A stretch of 64,000 bases of DNA from Bradyrhizobium sp. AUGA SZCCT0158 (GCF_018130065.1 NZ_JAFCME010000001.1:186001-250000), one strand, 5' to 3'; counted from the stretch's first letter, positions 50,756 through 63,700 are shown. Numbers and translations are program-made. The notes: generated by a model from the letters alone, not told the origin.

Positions 50756-52762
50756 TCACGCGCGCCGCGGGCGCAATAGCCACACCAGATAAGGACCAGC
50801 GAGCATCATCGCGAAGATGCCGGCCGGCATCTGGAACGGGAATATCACCATCCGCCCTGCCCAGTCCGCGAACACCATCAGAGTGGCGCCAATCAGCGCA
50901 GCCAGCGCCACCTGATGCAGCGCGCGTTGCGCCCCCATCATCCGCGCCATATGCGGCGCGATGAAGCCGACCAGGCTTAGGAGCCCGACCATCAGGGTCG
51001 CGGTCGCGGTCAACAGCGCGGTCAGCAGCATGATGATGATTCGGCTCCGCGCCATGGATACGCCCACCGAACGCGAGGCCGCCAGACCGAGCGGCAGGAT
51101 ATCGAGCCAGCGCGACAACATCGGCACCATCGCCAGCAGGATGATCGCGGCGACGGCCAGTATCGCAGCCTCGGTCGGACCGATCTGATAGAGCGATCCC
51201 GCCAGCAACGACAGAAGCATGCCGATGCGCGGATCACCGGTCGCAAGCACCATGGCCATGATCGCGCCGAACGCCGCGCTCATGGCGACGCCGGCCAGCA
51301 GCACACGCTCCGGACTGAATTCGGACCGCCGGCTGAACAGCAGAACCAGCCCGAGCACACTGAAAGCACCGATCGCGCCGGCGGCAATCTGCGCCGCGCG
51401 GGTGTGGGAAGGCATCGCGTACAGGAGAACGAGCACACCCATCGCAGCGCCGTAGCTGATCCCCATCACCTCTGGAGCCGCCATCGGATTTCCGGTCATG
51501 CGTTGCAGCAGCGTACCAGCTACCGCCAGCGTGGCCCCCGCAGCCAAGGCCGACACCACGCGTGGCCAGCGCCACGGCAGAAATTCCTGGATGCCGGCCA
51601 GACCGCTCCAACCCCAGCCTTCTGAACCGACCCCGACGGCAAGCGCGATCCAGACCACGAGCAACAACAAGACCAGGCCGTACAAGATCACCCGCCAGGG
51701 ATGTTCCAGCCGTGGTGGAACGGAGGGCGTCAGATTCCCGACCGGCGCGGTGGCCCGAAGCCGCGGCAGCAACAACAATAGCATTGGTGCGCCGATCAGA
51801 GCCGTGGCGGCGCCGGCCGGCATTTCGCGATAGCCGGGCGGGATCAGCAACACCAGTTCATCCGTCAGCCACAGCAGCAGCGCGCCGCAAAGCGGCGCCC
51901 AAATCAGCCGGTCGCGAAAACGGCGCGCGCCTGACAGCATAACGATGGCCGGCGCCGAAAGGCCCACGAAGCCCATTACGCCGACCACGCTTACAACTGA
52001 GGCGCTGAGCGCGATCGCGATGCCCAGCGCGCAGACCCGCGCGCCGGTCAAGCCGAGGCCGAGATTGCGCGCGGTCTCGTCATCGAAGCCAAGCAAGGTC
52101 AGCGGGCGCACCATCGCCGCGATCATGGCGAAGGAAATGATGAAACGCGGCGCCAGGAACAGGACGTTGTTCCAGTCCTGCTGATTGAGGAAACCCGCGC
52201 CCCAGATGAACAGGCCGATTAAATATTCGTGGTTGAGCAATATCAGGGCCTGGGTCGTCACCGCGCAATAATAAGCAACGATCAGCCCGGCAAGCACCAG
52301 CACGACCGGTGATAGCGCACGGCGCCAGGTGAGACCGAACACGCACAGAAACGCAGCGAACCCGCCCAGCAACGCAATCCATTCGCGGCCGAAGGTGAGC
52401 AGCGACGGCGCCCACAGGGTTGTCACGGACAGCGCGAGATAGGCGCCGTTCAGGACACCGAGGGTGCTCGGTTCGGCCAGCGGATTGCGCAGCACCTGCT
52501 GACACACCGTTCCTGCCAGACCCAGCGCTGCGCCAGCCAGCAGCGCCACCGCGATGCGCGGAAAGACCGTGTAATGCACCAGCATCTGCTGCGGATCGTT
52601 GATTTCGGGACGCCACAGCACCGGCAACCAAGCGCCCGCCGGCAGAAACCCCGATAGATGCCGCCATGTCAGCGCAGCCGCTGCCGCAAACAGCAATCCG
52701 ATCAGCACCGCCGGATGCATCGCGCTCCCGGAGCGGGCGGGCAGCGCCTCAACCTTGCTCAT
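50756..52762 (-). CDS. Iron-hydroxamate ABC transporter permease, FhuB-type fused dimer
   Basis: A 668-residue permease made of two FecCD-type halves. The first has 'AGAALGLAGTVCQQVLRNPL' and 'GFVGLSAPAIV', and the second repeats 'AGATLAVAGTLLQRMTGNPM' and 'GLLSLVGFIAPHMARMM'. Such fusions are characteristic of hydroxamate uptake (FhuB). The ATG at 52762 overlaps the end of the binding-protein gene by 14 bp. It lies on the strand opposite its FhuC-like ATPase and ends 34 bp from it. Confidence 0.92.
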   Translation of the reverse strand: MSKVEALPARSGSAMHPAVLIGLLFAAAAALTWRHLSGFLPAGAWLPVLWRPEINDPQQMLVHYTVFPRIAVALLAGAALGLAGTVCQQVLRNPLAEPSTLGVLNGAYLALSVTTLWAPSLLTFGREWIALLGGFAAFLCVFGLTWRRALSPVVLVLAGLIVAYYCAVTTQALILLNHEYLIGLFIWGAGFLNQQDWNNVLFLAPRFIISFAMIAAMVRPLTLLGFDDETARNLGLGLTGARVCALGIAIALSASVVSVVGVMGFVGLSAPAIVMLSGARRFRDRLIWAPLCGALLLWLTDELVLLIPPGYREMPAGAATALIGAPMLLLLLPRLRATAPVGNLTPSVPPRLEHPWRVILYGLVLLLLVVWIALAVGVGSEGWGWSGLAGIQEFLPWRWPRVVSALAAGATLAVAGTLLQRMTGNPMAAPEVMGISYGAAMGVLVLLYAMPSHTRAAQIAAGAIGAFSVLGLVLLFSRRSEFSPERVLLAGVAMSAAFGAIMAMVLATGDPRIGMLLSLLAGSLYQIGPTEAAILAVAAIILLAMVPMLSRWLDILPLGLAASRSVGVSMARSRIIIMLLTALLTATATLMVGLLSLVGFIAPHMARMMGAQRALHQVALAALIGATLMVFADWAGRMVIFPFQMPAGIFAMMLAGPYLVWLLRPRRA

Positions 52763-53690
52763 TTTTTTCCTGCGGCAGACGTTCGGCGAGAAGGCGGGCG
52801 AAGCGCTCAGCTGCCGGCACGCCGCCATAGAAGAATTGATTTCCCAGCACCGTCAACCGACCCGACCGGAGGAACGGCAGGGTTCGCAACACCGGACTCG
52901 ACGTGAGCAGAGCTTCGATATCTGCGACCCGTGAACTCATCAGGATCAGCCGCGCGTCCGGAACCGCCGCGAGCACCTCAAGGCCGACGTTGGTATGTCC
53001 CCACGGACCGCTCTGCCCGGTCCAAGCGTTCTTCAATCCGAACTGGTTCAGCACCTCCTGATAGAGGCTGTTCGGACCGAACACCAGCGCACGGTTGCGC
53101 GCGATCTCGCTGACGAGATACAACGGTTTTCCGCCGCGATTGCGAAGCTGCTCACCATACCTTGTCATCGCCGCATCGAAACGCGCCAGATAGGCTTCGC
53201 ATGCGGCCTGCATGCCGATCCGCTGTGCGAGCTCCATCGTCGAACTGCGCGCTGTTTCCAGAGGATGCCGGCCGGGTTTGAAAATCGTGAAGATCTCGAC
53301 CGGTGCGATCAGCTTGAGCCGGGGTATTGCGGCAGTGATACTGGGATCGATGATGATGATATCGGGCGCGAAACTCTGCAGCAGCTCGAGATTTGGCTCC
53401 GAGCGCAGGCCGATTTCCTGAACGCTTGACGGGACAGCCGGCTCGACGACGAGCCTGCCGTAGCGCTCGATCTCCGGGACCACGAGCGGCACGACCCCGA
53501 GCGCCAGCAGCGTCTGCGCACAGGCCCAGCCGAGCGCCGCAACGCGCGGCGCGGCCTGTGATGTTGCAGCTTGCGTTGCGCAAAGCGGCCAGTTGCCGAG
53601 CAGCACGCCCGCGCCAAGGCTCGCGCCGGCGGTGAGAACGGCGCGGCGTGACGGCCGGCGATCGGAGACATCTACAGACTTTTTGCTCAT
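52749..53690 (-). CDS. Iron-siderophore periplasmic binding protein (FhuD type)
   Basis: A 313-residue class III binding protein with a Tat-like leader 'SDRRPSRRAVLTAGASLGAG'. 'EIGLRSEPNLELLQSFAPDI' and 'GPWGHTNVGLEVLAAVPDA' are FhuD/FecB-type blocks. It delivers the ferric siderophore to the fused permease. The ATG overlaps the esterase stop (ATGA), so uptake genes are translated together with the biosynthetic operon. Confidence 0.9.
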   Translation of the reverse strand: MSKKSVDVSDRRPSRRAVLTAGASLGAGVLLGNWPLCATQAATSQAAPRVAALGWACAQTLLALGVVPLVVPEIERYGRLVVEPAVPSSVQEIGLRSEPNLELLQSFAPDIIIIDPSITAAIPRLKLIAPVEIFTIFKPGRHPLETARSSTMELAQRIGMQAACEAYLARFDAAMTRYGEQLRNRGGKPLYLVSEIARNRALVFGPNSLYQEVLNQFGLKNAWTGQSGPWGHTNVGLEVLAAVPDARLILMSSRVADIEALLTSSPVLRTLPFLRSGRLTVLGNQFFYGGVPAAERFARLLAERLPQEKNEQG

Positions 53691-54748
53691 GGAAATTGGC
53701 TCAAAGAGCTCTTGCGGCCAAGGCCAGGGGACAGAAGACCATTATGACATACCTTCAACCGTCCTGTCCGTCCAAGCCCTGCCGCTGGGGCGCGAAACGC
53801 GTTTGCCAAGGCCTGCCCGATCGCAGCCTGCGCCTGCAAGGCATCGGCGACGACATTCCCCATCCGCAGAAATTCATGGATCATGCCCGGATAGATCTGG
53901 AGATCGACGGAAACGCCAGCGGCGCGAAGCCGTGCCGCATAGTCGCGCCCCTCATCGACCAGCGGATCATACTCGGCAAGCACGAAAAGCGCCGGCGCCA
54001 GCCCAGAGAGATCATGCGCGGCCAGCGGCGCAAAGCGCCAATCGTCGCGGTCGGAATCGTCACGGAGATATTGCCGGAAGAACCAATCGACGGTGTCTCG
54101 CTCGAGCAGAAAGCCAGATCCATACCGGTTATAGGAATCCGAATCTTGCCGCGAGCTCAGGCCTGGGTAGGCGAGAACCTGCAGGACGGGCTGCGGCAAA
54201 CTCGGCTCGCCCTTGGCTGCGATTGCAAGTGCTGCGGCAAGCGTTCCACCGGCGCTATCGCCGCCAACAGCAACGCGGCCCGCGTCCAGCCCGGCCGCCT
54301 CCCCCTCGCGACCGAGCCAGGCCAGCGCATCGACCGCATCCTCGAACGCCTTCGGGAATTTATGCTCCGGGGCAAGCCGATAGCCAATCGACAGCACCGC
54401 CGCACCGCTAGCGACGGCGAGGCCGCGGCACAAGGGTTGGTGCGAATCTAGACTTCCGACGACAAAGCCGCCGCCGTGCATGTAAAGCAGAACGGCCGTG
54501 GGATTTTTCGCGTCCGGCTCCCGCGGGGCGTAGAGCCGCGCGGCGATGGCATCCCCATCGCGCGTCGGCAGGGAGAGCTGGCGTTCGAACGCCAGCGCCG
54601 GAGGGTCGACGTCGAGCAACGGCGAAGAAGCGTCGAAATCCGCGCGTGCCTGTATGGCGGTCAGTTGCGGAAACGGAACGCGTGCACCGCTTTCGGTCCC
54701 AAGCTGGACCATCTCGAGGAGCGCTGCGATATCGGGATCAAGGCTCAT
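53687..54748 (-). CDS. Alpha/beta hydrolase of the HSL family (possible siderophore esterase)
   Basis: A 353-residue hydrolase with the oxyanion motif 'YMHGGGFVVGS', nucleophile 'GGDSAGGTLAAALA', catalytic Asp in 'AEYDPLVDEG' and His in 'GMIHEFLRMG'. It sits between NRPS and FhuD genes in one coupled operon, so hydrolysis of an ester bond in the siderophore, or release and editing of the product, is likely. The ATG at 54748 has GGAG about 11 bp upstream; a GTG at 54760 overlapping the NRPS stop (GTGA) is equally possible. Confidence 0.82.
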   Translation of the reverse strand: MSLDPDIAALLEMVQLGTESGARVPFPQLTAIQARADFDASSPLLDVDPPALAFERQLSLPTRDGDAIAARLYAPREPDAKNPTAVLLYMHGGGFVVGSLDSHQPLCRGLAVASGAAVLSIGYRLAPEHKFPKAFEDAVDALAWLGREGEAAGLDAGRVAVGGDSAGGTLAAALAIAAKGEPSLPQPVLQVLAYPGLSSRQDSDSYNRYGSGFLLERDTVDWFFRQYLRDDSDRDDWRFAPLAAHDLSGLAPALFVLAEYDPLVDEGRDYAARLRAAGVSVDLQIYPGMIHEFLRMGNVVADALQAQAAIGQALANAFRAPAAGLGRTGRLKVCHNGLLSPGLGRKSSLSQFP

Positions 54749-54756
54749 GCGATCGT

Positions 54757-57700
54757 TCACTCCGCCGGTTCCGGCACCTGGTCCTGCGACGTTGTCGATG
54801 TCGCCTCCGGAGCCAGCAGCGCGCAGATCTCATCGAGAAAATCGGCATCCCTGAGGATCGTAAAATGGTCGTCCCCAACAATGCCGCGGTCAACGGCGTT
54901 CGGGAGCTGCGCCTCCAGCCGATCACGCTGCGCAAGACGGCCTGACGTCCACCAGCACAATGGCGCGGCCGCGAGACGGTGCGGCGGTGCTGCGTTTTGG
55001 GTCAGGGTTTTCAGATGCCGCCCGACAGCGAAGGCGCTGGACAGGTCGTCGACGCCGAGCAGTGTGTCGTCCGGCAATGGTCCCTGCACCGCTTCCAGTA
55101 CCTGTGCGGCCAGACGCCGGACGTTTTCGGACGTCTCCGGCATGCCGGCGCGTTTCGCCGCTTCCACATGCGGACGGATGCGGCCCGATGCAGCGTTCGG
55201 AACAACGGCCGACAGTAATCCCGCGAGATCATCGGCCCAGTGGTCAACGGTATCCTGCCGATCCGATCCGCCGTGTGTCCGCAGCACGAAGCTGTCGACC
55301 AAGGCAAGACGAACCACACGCTCACCGCTTCGTTCGAGTTCGGCCGCAACGAGCGTGACGAGAAGTCCTCCCAGCGACCAACCGATCAGGCTGTACGGAC
55401 CGCGGGGCTGCACCTGCCTGATCTCGCGCGCATAATCCGCCGCCATCGCCTCGAGCGACCGGTCGCTCCACGAACTGTCGACAAGCATCCGCGATTGCAG
55501 CCCGATCACCTGCCGGCGTCCCTGGAGGCGCCGCGCCAGCGGTCCATAATCGAAGACGGTACCGAAACCGCCATGCACGCAGAACACCGGCTGCGTTCCA
55601 GAAACCGCAACGTTCAGTGGCAGCAACGCCGACGGCGCTGCTGCAGCGGCGGCACTGGTATCAGCCAGCAGCGCATGGATCGTCGGTTTTTGCAGGAGAT
55701 CGCGAAGCTTGATCTCGATGCCAAAACTCTTGTCCTGACGGAGCCGGGCAACGACCTTGAGACTAAGGATCGAGTTGCCGCCAAGTTCGAAGAAATTGTC
55801 GGTGACGCCGACTTGCGGCAGCTTGAGTATATCGGCCCACAGACGGGCCATCGCGGTTTCCACCGCCCCCTGCGGGGCAACGAAGCTTCGCGCCGCGGTG
55901 TCGGGCGCCGGCAGCGCGCGCCGGTCGATCTTTCCGCTCGACATGACCGGCAGGCGGTCCAGCACCATGATCCGTGCCGGCACCATGTAGACCGGCAATG
56001 TCCGCCTCAGGAATTCGGTCAATCTGTCGACCAGCGCTTCGGCAGGCGCTCCCGACGCGTCCTTTGCCGCCTTCGGCGCGACATAGGCAACGAGCTGGCT
56101 TCCGGCAGCGCCCGGCAGCGCCACCACCGCCGCCTGCTCGATCTCCTCGTGACGAAGAAGCGAGGTCTGGATCTCGCCAAGCTCGATCCGGAAGCCGTTG
56201 ATCTTGACCTGGTCGTCGCTGCGGCCGAGATACTCGATGGTGCCGTCCTCACACCATCGCGCCAGGTCGCCGGTGCGGTACAGCCGGGCGCCGGGCGCCG
56301 CTGCGAACGGGTCGGGCACGAAACGCTCGGCCGTCATGCCCGCTTTGCCGTGATAACCACGCGCCAGCCCAAGGCCTCCGAGATAGAGCTCTCCTGCGAC
56401 GCCGGCGGGAATGATATTGAGCGAGCCATCGAGAATGTAGGCGCTGCGATCACCGACCGGCAGACCGATCGGCACGTAGGGCGTATCGCATTCGGCGTCG
56501 CCATCAACCTTCCAGACCAGCGGCGTGACCACGGTTTCGGTCGGACCGTAACCGTTGATCAGGATGCGCGGTTTCAGGACGCGCTTGACCTTGTCGAAAC
56601 CCGCCTTCGGCATCGCCTCGCCGCCGAAGGAATACAGTTTGACCGGGGGCGGGTTGGCCGCCTGCTCGACCCACTCCGCGACCTGCTGAAGGTAGGCGGG
56701 CGGCAGGCCGATATGGCTGACGCCATGGGCGTGCAAAGCTTCGACGGTTTGCTCCGGCGTCCACAACTCCGCGTCACGCATCAGGAGCCGCGCGCCGTGC
56801 GACAGCACCGTCAACCAGCGCTCATGCGCGCCGTCGAAAGCCAGCGACAGGAAATGCAATTCGCACGAGTCCTCGTCGATCTCGTAGAGGCTTCCCGTGA
56901 CGTGACAGTGCATCGCGAGCGGCCCGTGGGCAACCGCCACACCTTTTGGTGTTCCGGTCGAACCGGAGGTGTAGATCAGATAAGCGAGGTTTTCGGAGCT
57001 CAAATCCGGTTGCGGCGCATGGTCCGGACCCGCACCGAAATCGAATGTGGAAAGAGAAATCCTTTCGACATCGTCCAGGTCCTCTTCGAGCTGCCCCGTC
57101 AGCAGGAACGAAATCCCGGCATCGCGCATCACAAACCTGCGGCGCTCGGGCGGGAGCTCCGGATCGAGCGGAACGTACGCGCCGCCCGCCTTGAGGACGG
57201 CGAGCAGCGCGACCATCGTGGCTTCGGTTCGTTCGACCACGACGCCGACGCGCTGCTCGGGCTTGAGCCCGCGGCCAATCAGGTGATGGGCAAGACGATT
57301 GGCTTTGGTGTCGAGCGCTCCGAACGAGAGCACCTTGCCGCCGATGGTAAGAGCGGTTCGTTCCGGGTGACGCCTCGCATGTGCGCTGATCGCCTCATGC
57401 ACCAGCGGCAACGCGACGGCAGACACCGCGTGGCGATTGCAGTTGTCGGCAAGACCGGCATCGACCGTCGTGACCGGATCGATGCTGCCGAGCAGCACCG
57501 ACGCGTCCCGCGTCAGCGCCGCCAGCAGATGCTCGAACTGCAGCCTGAGCTGCTCGGCCTGCGCTGCCGTAAAATGGCTCGGCATATAGGTGTATTCGAC
57601 CTGAAGCGTTTCCTCGACGAGCACCGACAGGTCCATCGGATAGTTCGTCACGTCGACATTCTTCAGGCCACCGAACTGCAGCGAGCCATCCCCCTTCTGC

Positions 57701-60700
57701 AGCATGCCGCGTTCAATCGGATAGTTCTCGAATACGATGATGCTGTCGAACATCGTCTGACCGCCGCGTCCGGCCCAGCTCTGAATGTCGTAGAGCGGCG
57801 TGTGCTCGAAATCCCTGATCGCGAGGTTACGATCCTGAAGCGCCCGCAACCATTCTCCGACCGTGCTTGCGTGCGACGGCGATTCGATCACGGGCAACGT
57901 GTTGATGAAGAGACCGAGCATCTGCTGCGATCCATCGAGGCCGGCCGGGCGACCGGCGACGGTGACGCCGAAAGTCACGGTCTGCTGACCCGTATAACGC
58001 TGCAGCAACAAGGCCCACACACCCTGGACAATGGTATTAAGCGTGATCCGCTCACGGCGAGCAAACGCCTTCAACTGCGCGGTCGCCGTCGCGCCGAGCC
58101 GCGTGTAACAGCGCGCGTGGCCGGAAGCCGGATGACGGCGAGAACCGAAGGCATCGGCGAGTTGCGTCGGCTCGTCAAAGGACTTGAGTTGTTCGCGCCA
58201 GAAGCCTTCGGCCGCTTGCGCGTCCTGCGCCACCAGCCACGCGATATAGTCGCGGTAATGCGTCGGGTTCGCCGCGGGCGACCCGCCGTAATAGCGCTCC
58301 AGCACCTCGCCGACAAAGCGCGCCGAGCTCCAGCCGTCCATCAGGATGTGATGATAGGTCCAGATCAAGCGATAGAAGTCGTCCTCGAGGCGCAGCAGCC
58401 GGACCCTTTGCAGGGGCGGCGCCGAGAGGTCAAATTCGGCAGCACGCTCGCCGGCCAGAGCCGCCGCAATGCGTTCGTCGGTAACGATTTGCCCGCGCCA
58501 GTCTTCCTGTTCGAACGGCGCGGCGGCGTCGCGATAGACGGCTTGCAGCGGCGATCCGGATAGCTCGCGCCACAGGAATCCGGTCCGAAGCATCGGATGA
58601 CGCGCGGTCACCTCGCGCCATGCAGACCGGAAGCGTTCGGAGTCGAGCCCACGGATTTCAACACTGACCTGATTGACGTAAACGCCACTGCCGGCGTCGC
58701 GCAGGCTGTGGAACAGCATGCCCTGCTGCATCGGCGATAACGGGTAGGTGTCCTCGATCCGGCTCCAGTCGAGACCGAGCTTTTCGAGCTGTTCGCTGGT
58801 CAGGCCCGAGAGTGAGCCCCGCACCGGCGCCGGCGCTTCCATTGGTGGCCGGACTTGCCGGGAGACCGCTGCAAGCGTTTCGATCGTTTGATGCTGAAAG
58901 CAGTCCCGCGGCTCAATCAAGACGCCTTCGCGGCGTGCGCGGCTGACCATTTGCAGGGAAATGATCGAGTCCCCGCCGAGCTCAAAGAAGTTGTCTGTCA
59001 CACCGATGTTGGGTTGGCGCAGCAGATCGGCCCAGATCGCGGCCAGCGTCGCCTCGGTTGGCGTGCGCGGCGCCACATGCTCGGCGGTGGCGAGCTGATC
59101 CGGCGCCGGCAGCGCCTTGCGGTCGATCTTGCCGTTCGGCGTCAGCGGCAATCGATCCAGTACCACAATCCGCGCCGGGACCATGTAATCCGGCAGCACC
59201 GATGACAGCGCGGTCTTGAGCGTCGATCCGTCCAGCGACGCCCCGCCGCTAACATAGCCTACGAGCTGGCGACCCGCGCCAGCCTCACGCGCCACCACCA
59301 CGGCTGAGCGCACGGCGGCCTGCTCCATCAGCCGCGCCTCGATCTCGCCGAGCTCGACCCGGAAACCGCGGATTTTTACCTGGTGATCGGAGCGGCCGAT
59401 ATATTCAATCACGCCGTCGGCGCGCCACCGCGCCACGTCGCCGGTGCGGTACAGCCGTGCACCGGCAGGGCCAAACGGATCGGGAATAAAACGTTCCGCC
59501 GTCAGCGCGCCGCGCTGCCAGTAGCCCCGCGCAAGACCCTCGCCGCCGATATAGAGTTCGCCGGCAACCCCGACCGGCGCAAGGTTGAGATCGTTGTCCA
59601 GGATGCGCAGCGTGGTGTTGCCGATCGGTCCGCCCAGCATCGGACGGTCGTCCTGCGCATCGAGGCGGTGGCGGGCCGACCACACCGTCGTCTCGGTCGG
59701 ACCGTACAGGTTCCAGACCTCGCCGGCCTGCGCCACCAGCCTTCGCGAAAGATCCGGCGGCAGCGCCTCGCCGCCGCACAGCACGCGGCAGCTTTTCGGA
59801 AGCTGTGGCCCGTCATGATCGAGCAGCATGCGCCAGGTCGACGGCGTCGCCTGAATCATCGTCACGCCTTGGGCTGTCACCAGCGCCTTCAGTTGACCCG
59901 GATCATGCGCGGCGGCACGATCCGCCAGCACCACGCGCGCCCCCAGCGTGAGCGGCAGCCATAGTTCCAGCACCGCTATGTCGAACGACAGCGAGGTCAG
60001 GCCGAGCACGCGGTCCTGCGGCGTCATTCCCGGCTGTTCCGCCATCGTCGCCAGAAAGTTCGTCACCGCATCGTGGCGGACCATCACGCCCTTGGGCAGG
60101 CCGGTCGAGCCTGAGGTGTAGATCACATAGGCCAGGCTCTCAGGGTGGACAGCGATATCGAGATTGCCGGCATCACGGTCCCCGCCTCTATCCTCCTCGT
60201 CGAGCAGCCACGCCTCGGCGCCGGTCTCCTTCAGCACTGGCGAAAACTGATCCAGCAACGACGTCTGCGTCAGCACCAGTCCTGCGCCGCTGTCGCGCAG
60301 CATGTGCGAAAGCCGCCCCGGCGGGTAATCCGGATCGAGCGGCAGATACGCCCCGCCGGCCTTCAGCACCGCCAGCAACGCTACCATCATTGCGACGCCG
60401 CGCTCCAGCGCCAGACCGACCACCACGTCCGTCCCGACACCGTAACCCCGCAACCCCCGCGCCAGCCTGTTGGCCCGCTTGTTCAGCTCGCCATAGCTCA
60501 GCTCCTCATCGCCAAACACCAGCGCGATCGAAGCCGGGGACCGGCGAACCTGCTCTTCGAACTGCGCGACAATTCCCCGGCGTGGTCGATCACGACGGGT
60601 ACTGTTCATGCGCAAAAGCAGCGCCTCATCCGCAGGATCGTTCGCCGCGATCATGCCGGACGGTCGATCCGCATCGGCGCTCAACGCCTCCAGTAACCGC

Positions 60701-63700
60701 ACGAAGGCGGCCTGCAGCCGCGCCACCTGGGCCTCATCAAAATGCTTGCGCTGATAGTTGAGCACCAGCCGCAGCCGCTCGTCGAGACCGACGCTCGCGA
60801 ACAGCGGATAGTTGCTGGTCTCGGTGATCCTTGTCTCGCCGACACGGACGCGCTGGTTCTTCTCCTTCAGCGCGCTGTCGACCGGATAATTCTCGAACAC
60901 CAGGATGCTGTCGAACAGCGGCCGTCCGGGTCGTCCCGCCAGGCGCTGGATTTCATAGAGCGGCGTCCAGCCGAATTCGCGCATGGTCAGATTGCGATCC
61001 TGCAGCTCGCGCAACCATGCGCCGACTTTCTGCTGCGGAGCGACGCTGTCGACGACCGGCAAGGTGTTGATGAACAGGCCCACCATGTCCTCGGAGCCTG
61101 CCAGTTCCGACGGCCGGCCCGACACGGTGACGCCGAAGCAGACCGTGCCCTGCCCGGTATGCTGGCGCAGCAATTGCGCCCATGCCGCCTGCACCAAAGT
61201 GTTCAGCGTCACGCGCTCGCGCGCCGCGAATTGCTGCAGCCGCCCGGTCAGCGCGACGTCCATTTCCAGCGCCAGCGCACCGTGACCCGTTGCTTCTCCG
61301 CTCGACCGCTCCGCCGAGCCATCCGAGAGGAAGCCCGCCTCGCCCCGCTCCGCCATCGCGTTCCGCCAGAAGATGGCTGCGGCGTCACGATCCCTGCTCT
61401 GCAGCCAGCCGATGTAATCCCGATAGCGGCGCTGCAAGGCAGGCAACCGGCCGTCGCCGCTATACTTCAACACTTCGGCGATCAGTCGCGCCGAACTCCA
61501 TCCGTCGAGCAGGATGTGATGATGGGTCCAGATCAGCCAGTGACGGTCTTCGCCAAGACGGATCAGCCGGACCCGCTGCAACGGCGGCCGCGACAGGTCA
61601 AAGCCTTCGAGGCGTTCCTGGCACGAGACGTCCGTCAGGGCTGCATCCAGTGCGGATGGCTCCAGCACCGCAAGGCGCGCGCGCCAATCCTCCTCGATGA
61701 ACGGCACCTCGGCGTGGCGATAGACCACCTGTTGCGCCGAACCCGACAGGTCACGCCAGACAAACCCGGTGCGCAGCACCGCATGGCGGTCGCTGACCGC
61801 CTGCCAGGCCAGACGAAGCTTGCCGGCATCAAGGCCGTGTATCTCGGCAGCGACCTGGTTGACATAAAGCCCGCTCTCGCCGTCGTGCATCGCATGGAAC
61901 AGCATGCCCTGCTGCATCGGCGACAACGGATAGACATCCTCGATCTGGCGCCAGTCGAGCTCGAGCCGGTCGAGATCGGTCTGGCTGAGCCCGGACAACG
62001 CCACATCGGACGGCGTGATTCCGCAAACACCACTCGAGCAGTGATCGACCAGTTCCCGCAGCGCCGCGTTATACAACACGGCCAGCCGTTCGACCGTCTC
62101 GCGCCGATAGCGCTTGCGGCCGAAGCCGAATGACAGCCGCAACTGGCCCTCGCGCACCGTGCCGTTGACGCTGAGCCAGCGCCGCAGAGGGCTCGATGCA
62201 CTCCGCGAGGAGCCCGCGCTTTCCGGCGCCATGGCGAACGCCTCTCCGGCGCCGCCGTCGATCTGGCCAAGATAATTGAACGTGATCTTCGGCTCGATCG
62301 CTCTCGACAGGGCCATGCGTTGCTCTTCCGAGCCGAGATAGCGCAACACGCCGTAGCCCAGCCCGCGGCCGGGAATGGCGCGAAGTTCTTCTTTTACGGT
62401 CTTGATCAACGACGACGGATCCTGCGAGCCGCCGGCCAGACGCACAGGAAACGCGGTCGTAAACCAGCCGACCGTGCGCGAGATATCGATATCGCCGAAC
62501 AAATCCTCGCGGCCGTGACCTTCCAGCTCCACCAGGACATCGTCCTGACCGCTCCATCGCCAAACGGCGCGCGCAAGGCCGGCGAGGAGAAGGTCGTTTA
62601 CTTGCGTGCGATAGGCGGAAGGCGCGTCCGTCAGCAGGCGTTGCGTCAGTTCAGCCTCGAACGACAGCGAGATTTCATCGGCGTCGGCGATGGTGTCGAC
62701 ACCGCCATGATCGTCGTCGCACGGAAAATCCGTAACTCCGCTGCGCTCCACCCAATAGGGCAGTTCTGCCGCGAGCTCGGACGACGCTGCGTAAGCATCG
62801 AGCCGGGCCCCCCACAGGGAATAGGCATGGCTCTTCGGCGGAAGCGCAACCGCGTTGCCTTGCGTCAACTGGCTGTACGCCGCCGCGACGTCTTCCAGCA
62901 GCACCCGCCACGACACGCCGTCGACCACGAGATGATGAATCGCGATCAGCAAACGTTGGCTGCCGTCGGCAACATCGATCCCGACCGCACGCAGCAGCGG
63001 ACCATTGGCCAGCGACAGGCTCGCCTGCGCCGACGATGCAAGAGCCGTGACGGCTTCGCCATCAACAGCGCTTCGGACCCACAACAACTCAGCCATGTCA
63101 GGCGCAGCGCGGTGCTCCGCGCGCCACACGCCGTCCCTCGCTTCGAAGCGAAGCCGCAACGCGTCGTGATGGGCCAGCACGGCCGCTATCGCGCGTCCCA
63201 TGACCTGCCAATCAACCCGGTCTTTTGGCCGTAACAGCACCGCCTGGTTCCAGTGATCGCGTTCTCCAACATCCTCTGCAAAGAACCGCATCTGGATCGG
63301 CAGCAATGGATGTGCGCCGACAATCAACCCTTGCTCGGCCCGCGTCTCGCTCAGTTGCTCGGCACGTGCCGCATACGCCAGGGCTTCCAGCGTCTGATGC
63401 TGAAACACATCGCGCGGTTCGATCAGGTAACCGGCGCGTCGGGCCCGGCTCACCATCTGCAGCGAGATGATCGAATCGCCGCCGAGTTCGAAGAAATTGT
63501 CGGATAGGCCCACAACAGGCCGGCCGAGCAGTTCGGCCCAGATCGCCGCGAGCGCCATTTCCGCCTGGATACGCGGCGCCTGGTGCTCCGAGCCGGTGCC
63601 GATCGTATCCGGTTCCGGGAGCGCACGGCGGTTGACCTTGCCGTTCGGCGCCAGCGGCAGCCGATCCAGCGTCAGGATTCGCGATGGCACCATGTAGTCA

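Noticed and set aside
46738..54760. A vicibactin (vbs) locus
   Set aside because: The hydroxylase and acyltransferase are similar in type, but the multi-module NRPS with an epimerisation domain and glycine-type A domain does not fit the vicibactin trimer scheme.
55240..58563. A very long open frame (over 1,100 codons) on the plus strand opposite the NRPS
   Set aside because: It mirrors the codon pattern of the NRPS, has no recognisable domain, and such antisense frames are common in high-GC genes.
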